From NCBI RefSeq assembly GCF_030272615.1, contig NC_081414.1, positions 765,060,483 to 765,124,482 on the forward strand: 64,000 bases of DNA, written 5' to 3'. Shown here piece after piece: positions 48,852-59,394 of this stretch; position 1 is the first letter of the stretch, and every line of letters starts with the position of its first letter. The stretch is from Cryptomeria japonica. Its lineage: Eukaryota; Streptophyta; Pinopsida; Cupressales; Cupressaceae. The notes beneath the pieces were generated by a model, which saw only the letters and a program-made list of their open reading frames with translations, was not told the DNA's origin and did no database searches. The translations under genes were made by a program, and so were the position numbers.

Positions 48852-50419
48852 TGTTGAATAAATGATGAATAGTTAGTACCAAACCGGTACTGAGAGGGGG
48901 GATGAATCAGTACAATCAAAAACACTTTTCCTGAACTAGTTTGACTACAAACACTGCACTTTGACTAATAAGCACTAACATCAGTCTAAACTAGATTACT
49001 ACCGGTAAAACACAGTAAGAATGTCAAAGACTTAAACTGGTAACCCTTAGCTTTCCATACAATCTAATACCTCATTTCCACTTCACCCTTATGCATAAAC
49101 GAGTAATCTATCATCAGAAATATAATGACTACTAGTTCAACATATTTTACCAGTTTGACATAAAACTCTAAACCATCACATGAAAGACATCACACACGAC
49201 ACACTGATTTTCATGTGGAAACCCAATTGGGAAAAACCACGGTGGGGATGAATACCCACAAGCTATTCTTGAACTCTTTTGAAGTTCGCTCTGTTAGGAG
49301 CCTAGTCCGGTTAGAGACTTTTACAATAGGTTCTGCTAGGAACCGATCCTGCTAAGGATCACCCAGTTAAGGGATGGCTAAATACCCAGTTAAAGGTTAG
49401 AACCCTGTTAAAGGTCACCTCGCAAGAGGATTTGAAGAACTCATTGAATTGAGTTACCCTATTAAAGTATTTACACAAAAACCTATTAAAGCTACCCGGT
49501 TAAGGGATTTTCCAACTGCTGAAATGGTTAGAAGTCAATAGGTAATACACTGATCTCATAACAACACTCAATGCCAAGGCAAATCCACTTAAGCTCCTTC
49601 TCTTCTGCAATCACACTCTGCAGGTATCAACACACTTCTCCAGTCTGGCAAGAATCAAGTATCACTCACTAGGATACACACATACCATTTGCCAACAACT
49701 TCAAAATGAAAAACATCATTGACCTTATAGGAAACAGATAGGTCGGTAGCATAAACCCTAAACCCTAAACATTAAGGTTTTACAATCCAGTCGGTTCAAT
49801 CTTGATTGTTAATCACACTGCATCGAATACAACAGTCTTGAACAGATCTCAAGATATTATCCAAGGTTCATTATTTGTCGCTTTAGGAAGCTGATAACTC
49901 ATCACATGCTCTCCACCATTTATAGAGACTTTGCACATTCCCAAGGTAGATAGGATCACTCTCCATGCAAGATCCTCAAGGAAATTCTTCACGCACACAA
50001 GGCTGATGTGGCAACACTTATCTGGTCTTCATACAATTATAACTCATCACAAGATGTCATCAGTTGAATCACACAAGCTTGGAATGCATCAACCGGAAAC
50101 CCTGAAGCTGAGACTACCAACTGGTAATCATGCCAAATGAAACCCCGATACAAAACTTCCATTTATCGGTTCTTATTCCAACATACCAGTTCACCTTGAA
50201 TAGACATACCACTTCACTTTTTCACAAATACCGATTTACACCATCATACCGGTTCTCTTTCTAGTTTGCTTACTACACCATACTGGTTCATATTATACCA
50301 TCATACCGGTTCTCTTGCCAGTTTTCTTACTGCACCATATTGGTTCATACTTCAACATATTGACATCAATGACAACATACAATATCATCATGTCATCATG
50401 CTCTGCACATATGCCAACA
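48852..50419 (+). mobile_element. solo LTR (1,568 bp) inside the minisatellite
   Basis: Starts TGTTGAATAAATG, ends TATGCCAACA, flanked by AAGAT on both sides (48,847-48,851; 50,420-50,424). The minisatellite resumes right after it. Contents such as GGGAAAAACCACGGTGGG and an A-rich/TATA-like TTTATAGAGAC (49,919) are typical of long plant LTRs; there is no gag or pol. Orientation is assigned from the TG...CA ends and TATA only and is tentative. Confidence 0.88.
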
Positions 50420-50424
50420 AAGAT

Positions 50425-50562
50425 ACCATATAACCCCTTACGTGTCGTTAGGGTTCACATTGTGTCCTAAGGGGTCATATGGTGTCCTAAGGGGTCATAG
50501 GACACCATATGACCCCTTAGGACACCATACAACCCTTAACAACCTCATATGGTTTAGGATAT
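50425..50562. repeat. continuation of the bidirectional minisatellite
   Basis: The same 20-bp units on the right side of the solo LTR. The block TAGGGTTCACATTGTGTCC at 50,449 shows it belonged to the same array before the LTR arrived. Confidence 0.92.
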
Positions 50563-50599
50563 TTGGTTATAGGGTCTATGGTTATTGTATAGGGTCAAG

Positions 50600-52672
50600 G
50601 ATTTAGCATATTTGGTCATACGATCTAGGGTATTTGTTAGACTCTCTCGGTTTCGGTAGACTCGAATCCAGTTGCTCGTGGCAACACTTTCTCAGTTGCA
50701 ACAAAAAGCGTCAGATGAGTTCAATGAAAAGTTGCACAATGCCCCATCTTTCAATCCACTCATCACGACACCGAACCGTTAGATCGTACATGTCGGGGTG
50801 GCCGAGTTTATGCTAGGAATGCCTTCTTTTTGCTCTTCAACTCGCTCGATTGTTGTGGGCCACACCCTAGCAACGAAATTGTCTAAGTGCTCAAGTTGCT
50901 CAAAGTTGTCAATATTCGGCATCGCGTTTCTCATCACTCATTAATCATAAGAATGAGCTGTCTGATCCTATGGGGTCATGTTATGACACTCTAAAAAATC
51001 CTATCTAGGATCCAGTTGCTCGTGGCGACACTTTCTCAGTTGCGACAAAAAGCATCAGATGAGTTCAGTGAAAATTTGCACAATGCCCCATCTTTTAATC
51101 CGCTCATCGAGGCACCAAACCGTCAACTCCTATGCATCGAGGTGGTCAAGTTTATGCTAGGAATGTCTTCTTTTTTCTCTCCAACTCGCTCGATCGTTGC
51201 AGCCCACACCCTGGCAACGAAATCGCCTAAGTGCTCAAGTTGCTCAAAGTTGTCAATATTAGGTATCGCGTTTCTCAATGCTCGTTAATTATAAGAATGA
51301 GTCATCTGATCCTACAGGGTCATGTTATGGAACTCTAAAAAATCCTCTCTCGGTTTTGATAGACTCGGATCCAGTTGCTCGTGGCGACACTTTCTCAATT
51401 GCAACAAAAAGTGCCAGATGAGTTCAATGAAAAGTTGCACAATGACCCATCTTTCAATCCGCTCGTTGCGACACCGAACCATCAGCTCATACACATTGGG
51501 GTGGCCAGGTTTATGTTAGGAATTCCTTCTTTTTGCTCTCCAACTCTCCCGATCATTGCGGGCCACACCCTGGTAGCGAAATCGCCTAAGTGCTCAAATT
51601 GCTCAAAGTTGTCAATATTGGGCATCGCGTTTCTTGGCGCTCATTAATAATAAGAATGAGCCATCTGATCCTATGGGGTCATTTTATGGCACTCTAAAAA
51701 ATCCTCTCTCGGTTTAGGTAGAGTAGGATCCATTTGCTCATGGCGACACTTTCTCGATTGCGACAAAAAGCGTCAGATGAGTTCAATGAAAAGTTGCACA
51801 ATGCCCCATCTTCCAATCCGCTTGTCGCGGTACTGAACCATCAACTCGTACAAGTTGTGGTGGTCAGGTTTACGCTAGGAATGCCTTCTTTTTGCTCTCC
51901 AACTCGCCCGATCGTTGTGGGCCACACCCTGGCAGCGAAATTGCCCAAGTGCTCAAGTTTCTCAAAGTTGTCAATATTCGACATTGCGTTTCTCGATGCC
52001 TGTTAATCATAAGAACAAGCCGTCTGATCCTACGGGGTCATGTTATGGCACTCTAAAAAATCCTCTCTCGGTTTTGGTAGACTCAGATCCAGTTGCTCAT
52101 GGCGACACTTTCTCGGTTGCAACAAAAATGTCAAATGAGTTCAATGAAAAGTTTCACAATGCCCCTTCTTTCAATCCGCTCGTCGCGACACCGAACCATC
52201 AGCTCGTACGCATCGGGGTGGTGGGTTTATGCTAGGAATGCCTTCTTTTTGCTCTCCAACTCGCCTGATCATTGCGGGCCACAATCTGGCAGCGAAATTG
52301 CCTAACTGCTCAAGTTGCTCAAAGTTGTCAATATTCGGCATCACGTTTGTCGGTGCCCCTTAATCATAAGAATGAGCCGCTGATCCTACGGGGTCATGTT
52401 ATGACACTCTAAAAAATCCTCTCTCGGTTTCAGTAGACTCGGATCCAGTTGCTCGTGGCGATACTTTCTCGGTTGCGACAAAAAGCGTCAGATGAGTTCA
52501 ATGAAAAGTTGCATAATGCCCCATCTTTCAATCCGCTCGTCGCGACACCAAACCGTTAGCTTGTATGCGTCAGGGTGGCTAGGTTTACACTAGGAATGCC
52601 TTCTTTTTTCTCTCCAACTTGCTCAATCGTTGCGGGCCACACCTTAGCATCGAAATCGCCTAAATGCATGCA
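50600..52672. repeat. 359-bp tandem array, six units
   Basis: The reference word ATCCAGTTGCTC (or variant) recurs with spacings 344, 359, 359, 359 and 356 bp (t of ATCC at 50,667, 51,011, 51,370, 51,729, 52,088, 52,444). Units look around 85-90% alike by eye. Each has an AAAAAATCCTCTCTCGG block and a GGGGTCATGTTATG block. Three units keep a 90-codon open frame, but it begins with TTG rather than ATG, so coding is doubtful. Confidence 0.93.
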
Positions 52673-53012
52673 TTAGATGAATATAAGTTTATGGGCTATG
52701 CACCTTTTTTAGAATGGGTATTGGTACAATGGTGTCTTACATTGTCTAATTTTGGTTCTTTCCATGTTTCCTTTATATAGTCTTATTCTGACTATAACTA
52801 TTGAATTTGTGTCGATCTCCATAAGGTTGTGTCTTGGATTACAAACACATATTTAGGTTCAAAGCTTAAGTAACAATAAACTTTGTGCAATTATTCATTT
52901 AATCATTTGTACTGCAATTATGGATAACCATGATAAATGATTTTCATTAACCAAAAAGCTACAAATCCATGCAACATTATATATCGTTAAAACTATCAAA
53001 TACATCCAATAC

Positions 53013-53333
53013 AAACAAATAGGCTTGCCAAAAGCCATATGGACATAGAATTTCACGTATTCATAAAACAAAACATATGTTCAAAATTGCTATAAAGGCA
53101 TACAACATGATATCCAATAAAGTCAAATAGGGGCTTGCCAAAAGCTATATGGACATAGAATGTCACATATTCGTAATACAAAACATATGTTCAAATTTTC
53201 CATATAGACATACAACATGGTATCCAATAAAGTCAAATAGGAGCTTGCCAAAAGTCATATGGACATAGAATGTCACATATTCGTAATACAAAACATATGT
53301 TCAAAATTGCCATATAGGCATACAACATACGAC
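53013..53333. repeat. 110-bp tandem repeat, ~2.8 copies
   Basis: CTTGCCAAAAG starts at 53,024, 53,134 and 53,244. The array stops at the stop codon side of the seven-exon gene, so it forms its 3' flank. Confidence 0.9.
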
Positions 53334-53334
53334 C

Positions 53335-55350
53335 CTATTCTATTAATTTCCCTCTAGGGGAAGGAAACAAATCATGAGATATCTTTGCCTGTCGAGGGGA
53401 TGGAGATGTATATGATGCAGGTGTCTTTCGAGTACATCCACTCGACCTCCTCTCCAGACTTTTTTGTAACTCCACCTGATACAATGAAAAGAATGATGTT
53501 AGCATACAAAAAATGAATTTTAGAATGACATATAATAGAATAGTCACTTACCGTATACAAATAATCATGATGTTCATCCACAACAAGTGCACGTTCATGA
53601 TCTGGAGTGACAAGCCCCTCCTGTAAGCATCACAATATAAATTAAACTAAATACAAGTGTCGTTAAAATTTTCAATAACATATTATTAAGATAACAAATG
53701 TAATGCTAAATTTACTAAATTTACAAAATGTCTCATACTTCTGTTAAAGCAGTTGAACTTGCTACTGCTACAGCAACACCACACTCCATTGATGCGTGGA
53801 CAGCAGGAGGAGTCTTTGATGTCAACATCTGAAAAATTAAACAAAGTATATTGATTAATCACCAAAACTATCTATATTATTTAATAACAACATTAAAGAT
53901 AAATTGTTTACCTGTGTGAAAGATTGTCGATAAAATACATTGCGAGGTGTTGATGTCTAAGCTCTAGCATCAAACTATTTGACATCCAAAATGAGTAATT
54001 AGAAAATCATTCACATAAGATTCAACTATCTACATATAATAATTATATTTCTTCACTCATTGTATACATGTGGAGTCGACGAAGTCGTGAAAAAGGGTGT
54101 TGCAGGAATGTTGGTAGTATTGTGAACACTTTGACCCTAATTTTTTATCATAATAATTTACTAATTTAGATATATTCTCAAATTTACATATAAGATTTAA
54201 TAAAAAGAATGAAATGAACTTGTAATGAAATTCACCTGGGTATCAATGCCAAAAGTTTTGTTCAGTTTGGATTCTGTCATGACAATGTTCTCTGTAGCAA
54301 ACTTCGCTCGTGCACGTGCATTCTCAGAACTATTAGGATCATAAGTGCAAAGAGAACCACAAGATCGACAAAAATGAGCTGGAACTCGATGCCTGGAAGA
54401 ATCACCATCACCACTCGCATCACCCTCTACTAGAGGCCTAGGATATTGTATAAGGGTATGAGTGAGTGAGCTAATCGAGTCTAGAGTTTCGACCTCAATA
54501 CTCTCCTTCACAATGGAAGGAATAATAACATGCTCCACCATAGGTTTGGCCAAGGGTCTTGGTGGGAGATTTGGGTCACGTTGTGCACCCTCTCTATCAT
54601 GTGAGGAAACCCCACCTCTACCTTGGAAATCTAGAAAATCAAAACAATTTGGGATCTCATTAAGGACAAACTCATAGTATAGTTTTCTCAAAAAGTATTG
54701 GGGTACCTCATGATTATTGCATGGGGGCTGATCAAATACCATCCACCACCTATCCCAAAAATTGTTCTTAGTCCCTTCATGATGACACCAATGAATAGTG
54801 AATCTCCTGGATCCAAGGTGTAAAGGTTGATTCGTTCGGGGGTCCATAAAAAGAGCACACAAGTCAAATTTATTAATTTTCTTTTTCTTCACTGCCGCAT
54901 ATGATAATTTGTTAGCATAAAACTGCTTTTGTTCTTCCTTACTGGACCAAAGATTTATTTTCCCACTCACAGATTGTATGTGAGATACAATAGATTGCAA
55001 AGAACTGGTAAGGTTTGTCCTATGGGAGTTTGTTCCAGTGGGATCTTTTAGCCTTGTGATTAAACCTTCAAGCTCTTTTTGGTTATTTTCTATTTGACCT
55101 AATAGGTTTTCTTGTGTACCTATGGGATGTCTAGGGATTGTAGGAGGTTCTTGATGTGCTTATTCTTCAATATGGTCTTCATGAGGAGGTGATTGAGTGT
55201 TTTCAACATTTTCTTGTCTAATCTCATTTCCTGATAATGAAAATAAATTTAAATCAATAAACCTAGTTTAATCTTCAAATTAATAAAAAAATGACAATAA
55301 GAAAATAAAAAATACATACCTCTTCGAGCTCTTCGATGGCGTGGCAACAT
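53335..55350 (-). CDS. seven-exon gene of unknown function inside the TIR element
   Basis: Proposed exons on the minus strand: 55,350-55,320; 55,230-54,236; 54,136-54,068; 53,956-53,912; 53,828-53,739; 53,620-53,552; 53,475-53,335, all with GT...AG introns. The joins keep one frame to a stop at 53,335, about 479 codons, with a single internal TAA at 55,160-55,162 (codon 34), so this copy may be dead or start downstream. Seen: basic start (MLPRHRRARRG), a likely coiled segment (LLGQIENNQKELEGLITRL), a conserved-looking core (KINKFDLCALFMDPRTNQPL, FWDRWWMVFDQPPCNN), a possible zinc site FCRSCGSLCTYD, and a Ser/Thr/Pro-rich tail. Not matched to any family I know. Its position 250 bp inside the right TIR suggests an element-encoded DNA-binding or accessory protein, or a captured host gene. 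Exon 3/4 ends are the least certain. Confidence 0.6.
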
Positions 55351-55495
55351 TTTGATGAGAGATGGACAACTTAGTGCCCAATATCAAGCTTTTACAAAGG
55401 GTGAGTGCAAGAAAATGGCACCCGAAATTGCCAAAACGCGGGTTTGGGAATGCAGAATGCATCCAAAATGCGGACATGGATTTTTTTAAAATTTT

Positions 55496-55545
55496 AAATG
55501 CTCATAAGGCACACGCCCTATAGTGTGCATGCCTTATGAGCATTT
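55496..55545. repeat. 16-bp perfect palindrome near the right TIR
   Basis: AAATGCTCATAAGGCA and its exact inverse TGCCTTATGAGCATTT, separated by 18 bp that includes CACACGCC...GTGTGC. It lies 27 bp from the right TIR and may be a subterminal protein-binding or hairpin structure. Confidence 0.9.
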
Positions 55546-55571
55546 TTCATTTTTTTTGAAGTGTGGCACCT

Positions 55572-55600
55572 TTTTGGTACCACAACTTTGTGCATATAGC
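55572..55600 (-). repeat. right terminal inverted repeat
   Basis: On the minus strand GCTATATGCACAAAGTTGTG, then GTACCAAAA; about 25 of 29 positions match the left end. Confidence 0.75.
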
Positions 55601-56970
55601 CATTTTGCATATCGAATCTTATGAGGATCTTCTTCACATATTTTTGTTGTGATAGACAAAGTTTACCACGTTCCTTATCTTTGTTTATTTCTATATCCGA
55701 AATTTAATTTTCTACTCCCAGATCCTTCATATTAAATGTCCTAGCCAACCGAGCCTTTAACTTATTAATTTTAACCATTCTTTTGCTTGCTACACTAATA
55801 TCATCAACTTACAACACCAATATAATGAATAAACCACTTTAAAAACTTTTAAAGTAAACACAATGGTCATAATAACTTCTTGTAAAGTTTTGTCTCGCCA
55901 AGAATGAATCAATCTTCTTGTACCATTGCCTAGGTGAATACTTTAGGCCATACAATGACATTTTGAGTGCACCCAATTTTTTTGTTGCAATCTTGAACAA
56001 ACCCTTCTAGTTGTTCAATATATATCTCTTTGGATCTAAATCTCCATGTAAAAATGTTGTTTTAACATCTAGTTGCTCCAACTCAAGATCAAGTAATACA
56101 ACTAATTCTAACACAACCTGAATAGAAACAAGCTTAGCAATTGGTAAAATAATTCATGAAAATTAATACCTTCCTTTTGAGAATATCCTTTGCTACGGAT
56201 CTTTCCTTATACCTTTCGATTTTATTATCAACACCCTTCTTCAATTTGGAGACCTATTTGCAACCAACTACTTTCTACCCTTTGGAATTTCTACCAAGTC
56301 CCATTTTTTATTCCTCTCCAAGGCATCCATTCCTTATTCCATTGACATTTTTCATTTAGTATTTTCAATGCCATTTGTTGCTTCCTAATAACAACGTAGT
56401 TCTCCGTTATTAGAAATCAAAGCAACAGATGAAACAAAATAATCATACCTTTTAGGAGGACTTCTAACTTGTGTAGATCTCCTAAGAGATGGTTGTGGTA
56501 TTTCTACATTATCATGTATATCTTCTACATGGACACATCTTCATCTTCAAAAGCTTCTTCTTGCTCACTATTTTTTGTAAATGGTTGAGTTTCCAACTAA
56601 ACTTATTGATATTATGGCACTTGTTCCTATTCCAAATCAAATTCTATAATGTTTGATTTTATTATAGAAGATTCATCAAATACAACATTTTTGCTAATGT
56701 TGATTTTGTGGGTGGTAGGATCCCACAATTTATATCCCTTAACTCCATCACCATAGCCAACAAAAATGTATTTCTTGGATTTTGGACCAATTTAGAATGT
56801 TGATCCTTAGAAATAAGATTGTATGCATCACAACCAAAAAAATTCAAAATTGAATAATCACATGAATGACTTGTCCAGACCTCTTTAAAGATCTTACATT
56901 CTATTGCAACTGATAGTGTCCCAACATTGGTCCCCATCTCATCTTTATCATCACTCAAGTCAACTTTCAT
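55601..56970 (-). pseudogene. Copia relic, integrase end and RT part
   Basis: Minus strand: FKEVWTSHSCDYSILNFFGC, HSKLVQNPRNTFLL near 56,970-56,760 (integrase C-terminal region of Copia) and, further on, RT with the catalytic YVDD region read as stop-VDDI at about 55,795-55,820 (Tyr codon changed to TAA), NMKDLGVEN and LSQQKYVKKILIRFDMQN at 55,720-55,610. The RT continues at 45,240 beyond the TIR element. Stops and shifts throughout; gag and protease not found. Confidence 0.85.
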
Positions 56971-58608
56971 AACATGGAATGATTAGATTTCCTAAATTTT
57001 CTTACTTAAATGCATATAAGAAAGATTGTTATATTTAGATTTAATTTTATTCATATTGTAAGCATAGTGAATCAAATATCGATCCTATTTGAAGTACTTC
57101 CAATTTGAAATGAATCATTATTTTTGCAGGTTTTACATTTATGATAAGTCTTTCACCACCCCCTAAGCAGCGACATCCTCATCTCAAGCAATGATATTTT
57201 TACAAGTCACTGGTCTATTGTTGGCATTTTTGAGGGGCTTTCCTTCTTGGTGAAATGAAAATGCAGCACTTGCCATCATTTCATGTCCTTCCTATCTTCC
57301 CATTTGGAATTGTCTATTTATTGCAAGCAACCAACTTTAATTTACAATTGATCTCTGCTTTTTCCTATGTCTTTCTTCCATCTTGTTTGCTTCCAGTTTT
57401 CTATTTGAATCCCTTTGCACCTACTTTTTGTAAGATGGACATTTCTCTCATTAACTAACGCATTTCTCTTCCTATTTTAGAGAATGAGAACCCAGAATTG
57501 GGAGAATTCTCCTTGGCAATTATCAGTAGAATCTTCACTATCCAATGCACCAGGATTGAGAGTGCCATTAGATTGTCAGAGGGAATCACATTTTGGATGC
57601 CTTCCCCCACCTTTTGTATCCCATCCAAGTGGCAAGTATGTTCAGCTGGTAGTTATTTTGGTTTCAAAATAGTCAAATAGTACACTGTGTTATTGACATG
57701 TTATTCAATCGCAATTGTTGTTTGTAAAATCTACACTGTAAAACATACTACTAACTTGTGTGTTATGCACACCAAACTGCCATTTTAGAACCAAAATAGT
57801 TGCGTTCGTATGTTCATGTCCAGCTCAATAGACCACCTACAATCTTATGCCATAGTGGTTGACCTTACAGTAAATTATGTTGATAAAAGGGCACCGCACT
57901 GAATAGTTCGAAGTGGAGTTAAGCATCTGTTAGTTCTGTTGTTAGCAGTGGGGGGGATAACATCATCTCATTCTCCTAAGCGATGAGGATTCTAGTTGCA
58001 GCTATTAGAGTTGGTTGTTTTAGAGTAGTTTTGATAAGTAGGTTCTAGATGAAGTAGTGATTAGAAAACTATGAGCTCTACAATTCTAAGAACTACTTTG
58101 AGAAGGAATAGTAATTAATGATTCTAAGAACAACTACTTCTTTCTCAACCTTTCATAACTACAGGCTCATGAGAGAAAGAGATGAAGAATTACGAGGCCT
58201 AACCAATACCCAGCTTATAACACCCTTAATGCTGCCATTATGGAGTATGATCTCCACTCTGGGAAAGCCTTGATTGGTGGACTTTGCAAGAGGAAAGACC
58301 CACTAAAAAACTATGGTTATCTATGTGTCTACTTGGCATTAAAGAGATCTTTATTTGCCAAAGAAGAGATAGAACTTAATATTGTTCTATCTACTCACAA
58401 ACTGGAATTGGGGACTCGCTTTTGCGATAAAGTTCTTGACAAATACAAAGCCTTCTACCTACATACCAGAGGCATGCTTTGGTTCCCCCGTACAACCTTC
58501 TTTATGGGGTGTTCAAAAATGGAGTTGTAGAAGAACATGACTCCCATGGAGAAGTTGTTGACGAACTTACATCCAACTCTGGGGTTGACATGGAAATTGT
58601 GGATTGAT
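56971..58608. other. unassigned sequence, weak open frames
   Basis: No recognised gene. A splice-acceptor-like CCTATTTTAG precedes an open stretch at 57,481-57,672 (LRVPLDCQRESHFGCLPPPF) that could be an old captured exon, and an ATG-led 96-codon frame at 58,240-58,530 matches nothing I know. Both are left unassigned. Confidence 0.35.
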
Positions 58609-58617
58609 GGCAATGAC

Positions 58618-58747
58618 GACAACGTCTATCCGACATTCATATTGTAGCATTGATCATGTTTAATAATTAATTAATAATTAAAAATATTTTTCAATTAATT
58701 ATTTAACATGGTCAATGCTACAATATGGGTGTTGGATATATAAAGTT
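58618..58747. mobile_element. 130-bp MITE, 9-bp target duplication
   Basis: Inverted repeats spanning nearly the whole element (shared core ATATTGTAGCATTGAYCATG on one arm, its inverse on the other) around an AT-rich centre, flanked by an exact 9-bp repeat GGCAATGAC (58,609-58,617; 58,748-58,756). A 9-bp duplication is the Mutator-type signature, so a MULE-derived MITE is likely. The outermost 15 bp pair imperfectly. Confidence 0.8.
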
Positions 58748-58756
58748 GGCAATGAC

Positions 58757-59394
58757 TATTTCATTTTTGTTTTTGTTATGTTTCCTTTTGCAATTAAAGT
58801 GGTCTAGAAGGTATATGGAGCTTGCTTCTTGGTGCAGCTATTATTTTTTAATAAAAAGTTAAAAAGAAGAAGAGATGGGCCATTTTTGTTAATCAGATTG
58901 ATGATGTTGAAGAACTTAATCCTATATATTTTTGTTGTTCTATAATGTTACTGTTCTTAGAAATTATGTAATTTTTTAACTTAAAGTGCTCCAAAGTTAT
59001 CAAATTTGAATTATATCTAGTTATAGATTAGTATAGGTCTTTTTTAGATAGTAAATGGTGGGTTTGTCACTTTGGTTACTCATTCAACATAGTTCTTGAC
59101 CGATTTTGATTAAAGGAAACACCATGTCATACAATGTTTGAATTTTGTAATATGTTCATATTAGTATATGAGGGATTGCTCATTGCCCTCGGCTAGCATC
59201 TAAATCCTAGGCTACTTAGGTTTTATTAGAAATGGTGTTTTAATACAATGACTACCCAATCAGTTTGTATCCTATTCAAAGGGTGTTTTTAGTATATCCT
59301 GTCTATGTAACTTCATATTTAAAAAGCAATATAATTATAGGTCTATGGCTTTTTGTCTTAAAAAACAATCCAAATATTTCACAAATTCTTATAT
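58757..59394. other. unassigned AT-rich sequence
   Basis: Nothing recognised. Confidence 0.4.

Larger units (their letters stand above)
45241..55600. mobile_element. unclassified 10.36-kb TIR element inserted in Copia
   Basis: Imperfect terminal inverted repeats (about 25 of 29 match; core CAAGTTGTGGTAtC...) at 45,242-45,270 and 55,572-55,600, flanked by CATTT on both sides (45,236-45,240; 55,601-55,605). Taking out the element plus one CATTT joins the two Copia pieces in the right frame (DMQN to VNIPLAS region), so the boundaries are well supported. Inside: four 18-bp palindromes, a bidirectional 20-bp minisatellite, a 1.57-kb solo LTR, a 359-bp array, a 110-bp array, a 16-bp palindrome and a seven-exon minus-strand gene. 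No transposase motif recognised. A 5-bp duplication does not fit hAT (8), Mutator (9), CACTA or PIF/Harbinger (3). It is probably non-autonomous or of an unfamiliar type. Confidence 0.72.

Noticed and set aside
50600-52310. Conserved 90-codon open frames in the 359-bp units
   Set aside because: They start with TTG, are broken in three of six units, and similarity is explained by recent tandem duplication.
57481-57680. Exon-like open stretch after an acceptor-like site
   Set aside because: No convincing donor, no partner exons and no recognised family; kept only as a remark.
58240-58530. 96-codon ATG-led frame
   Set aside because: No family motif, no promoter or splice support, and surrounded by unassigned repeat-like DNA.
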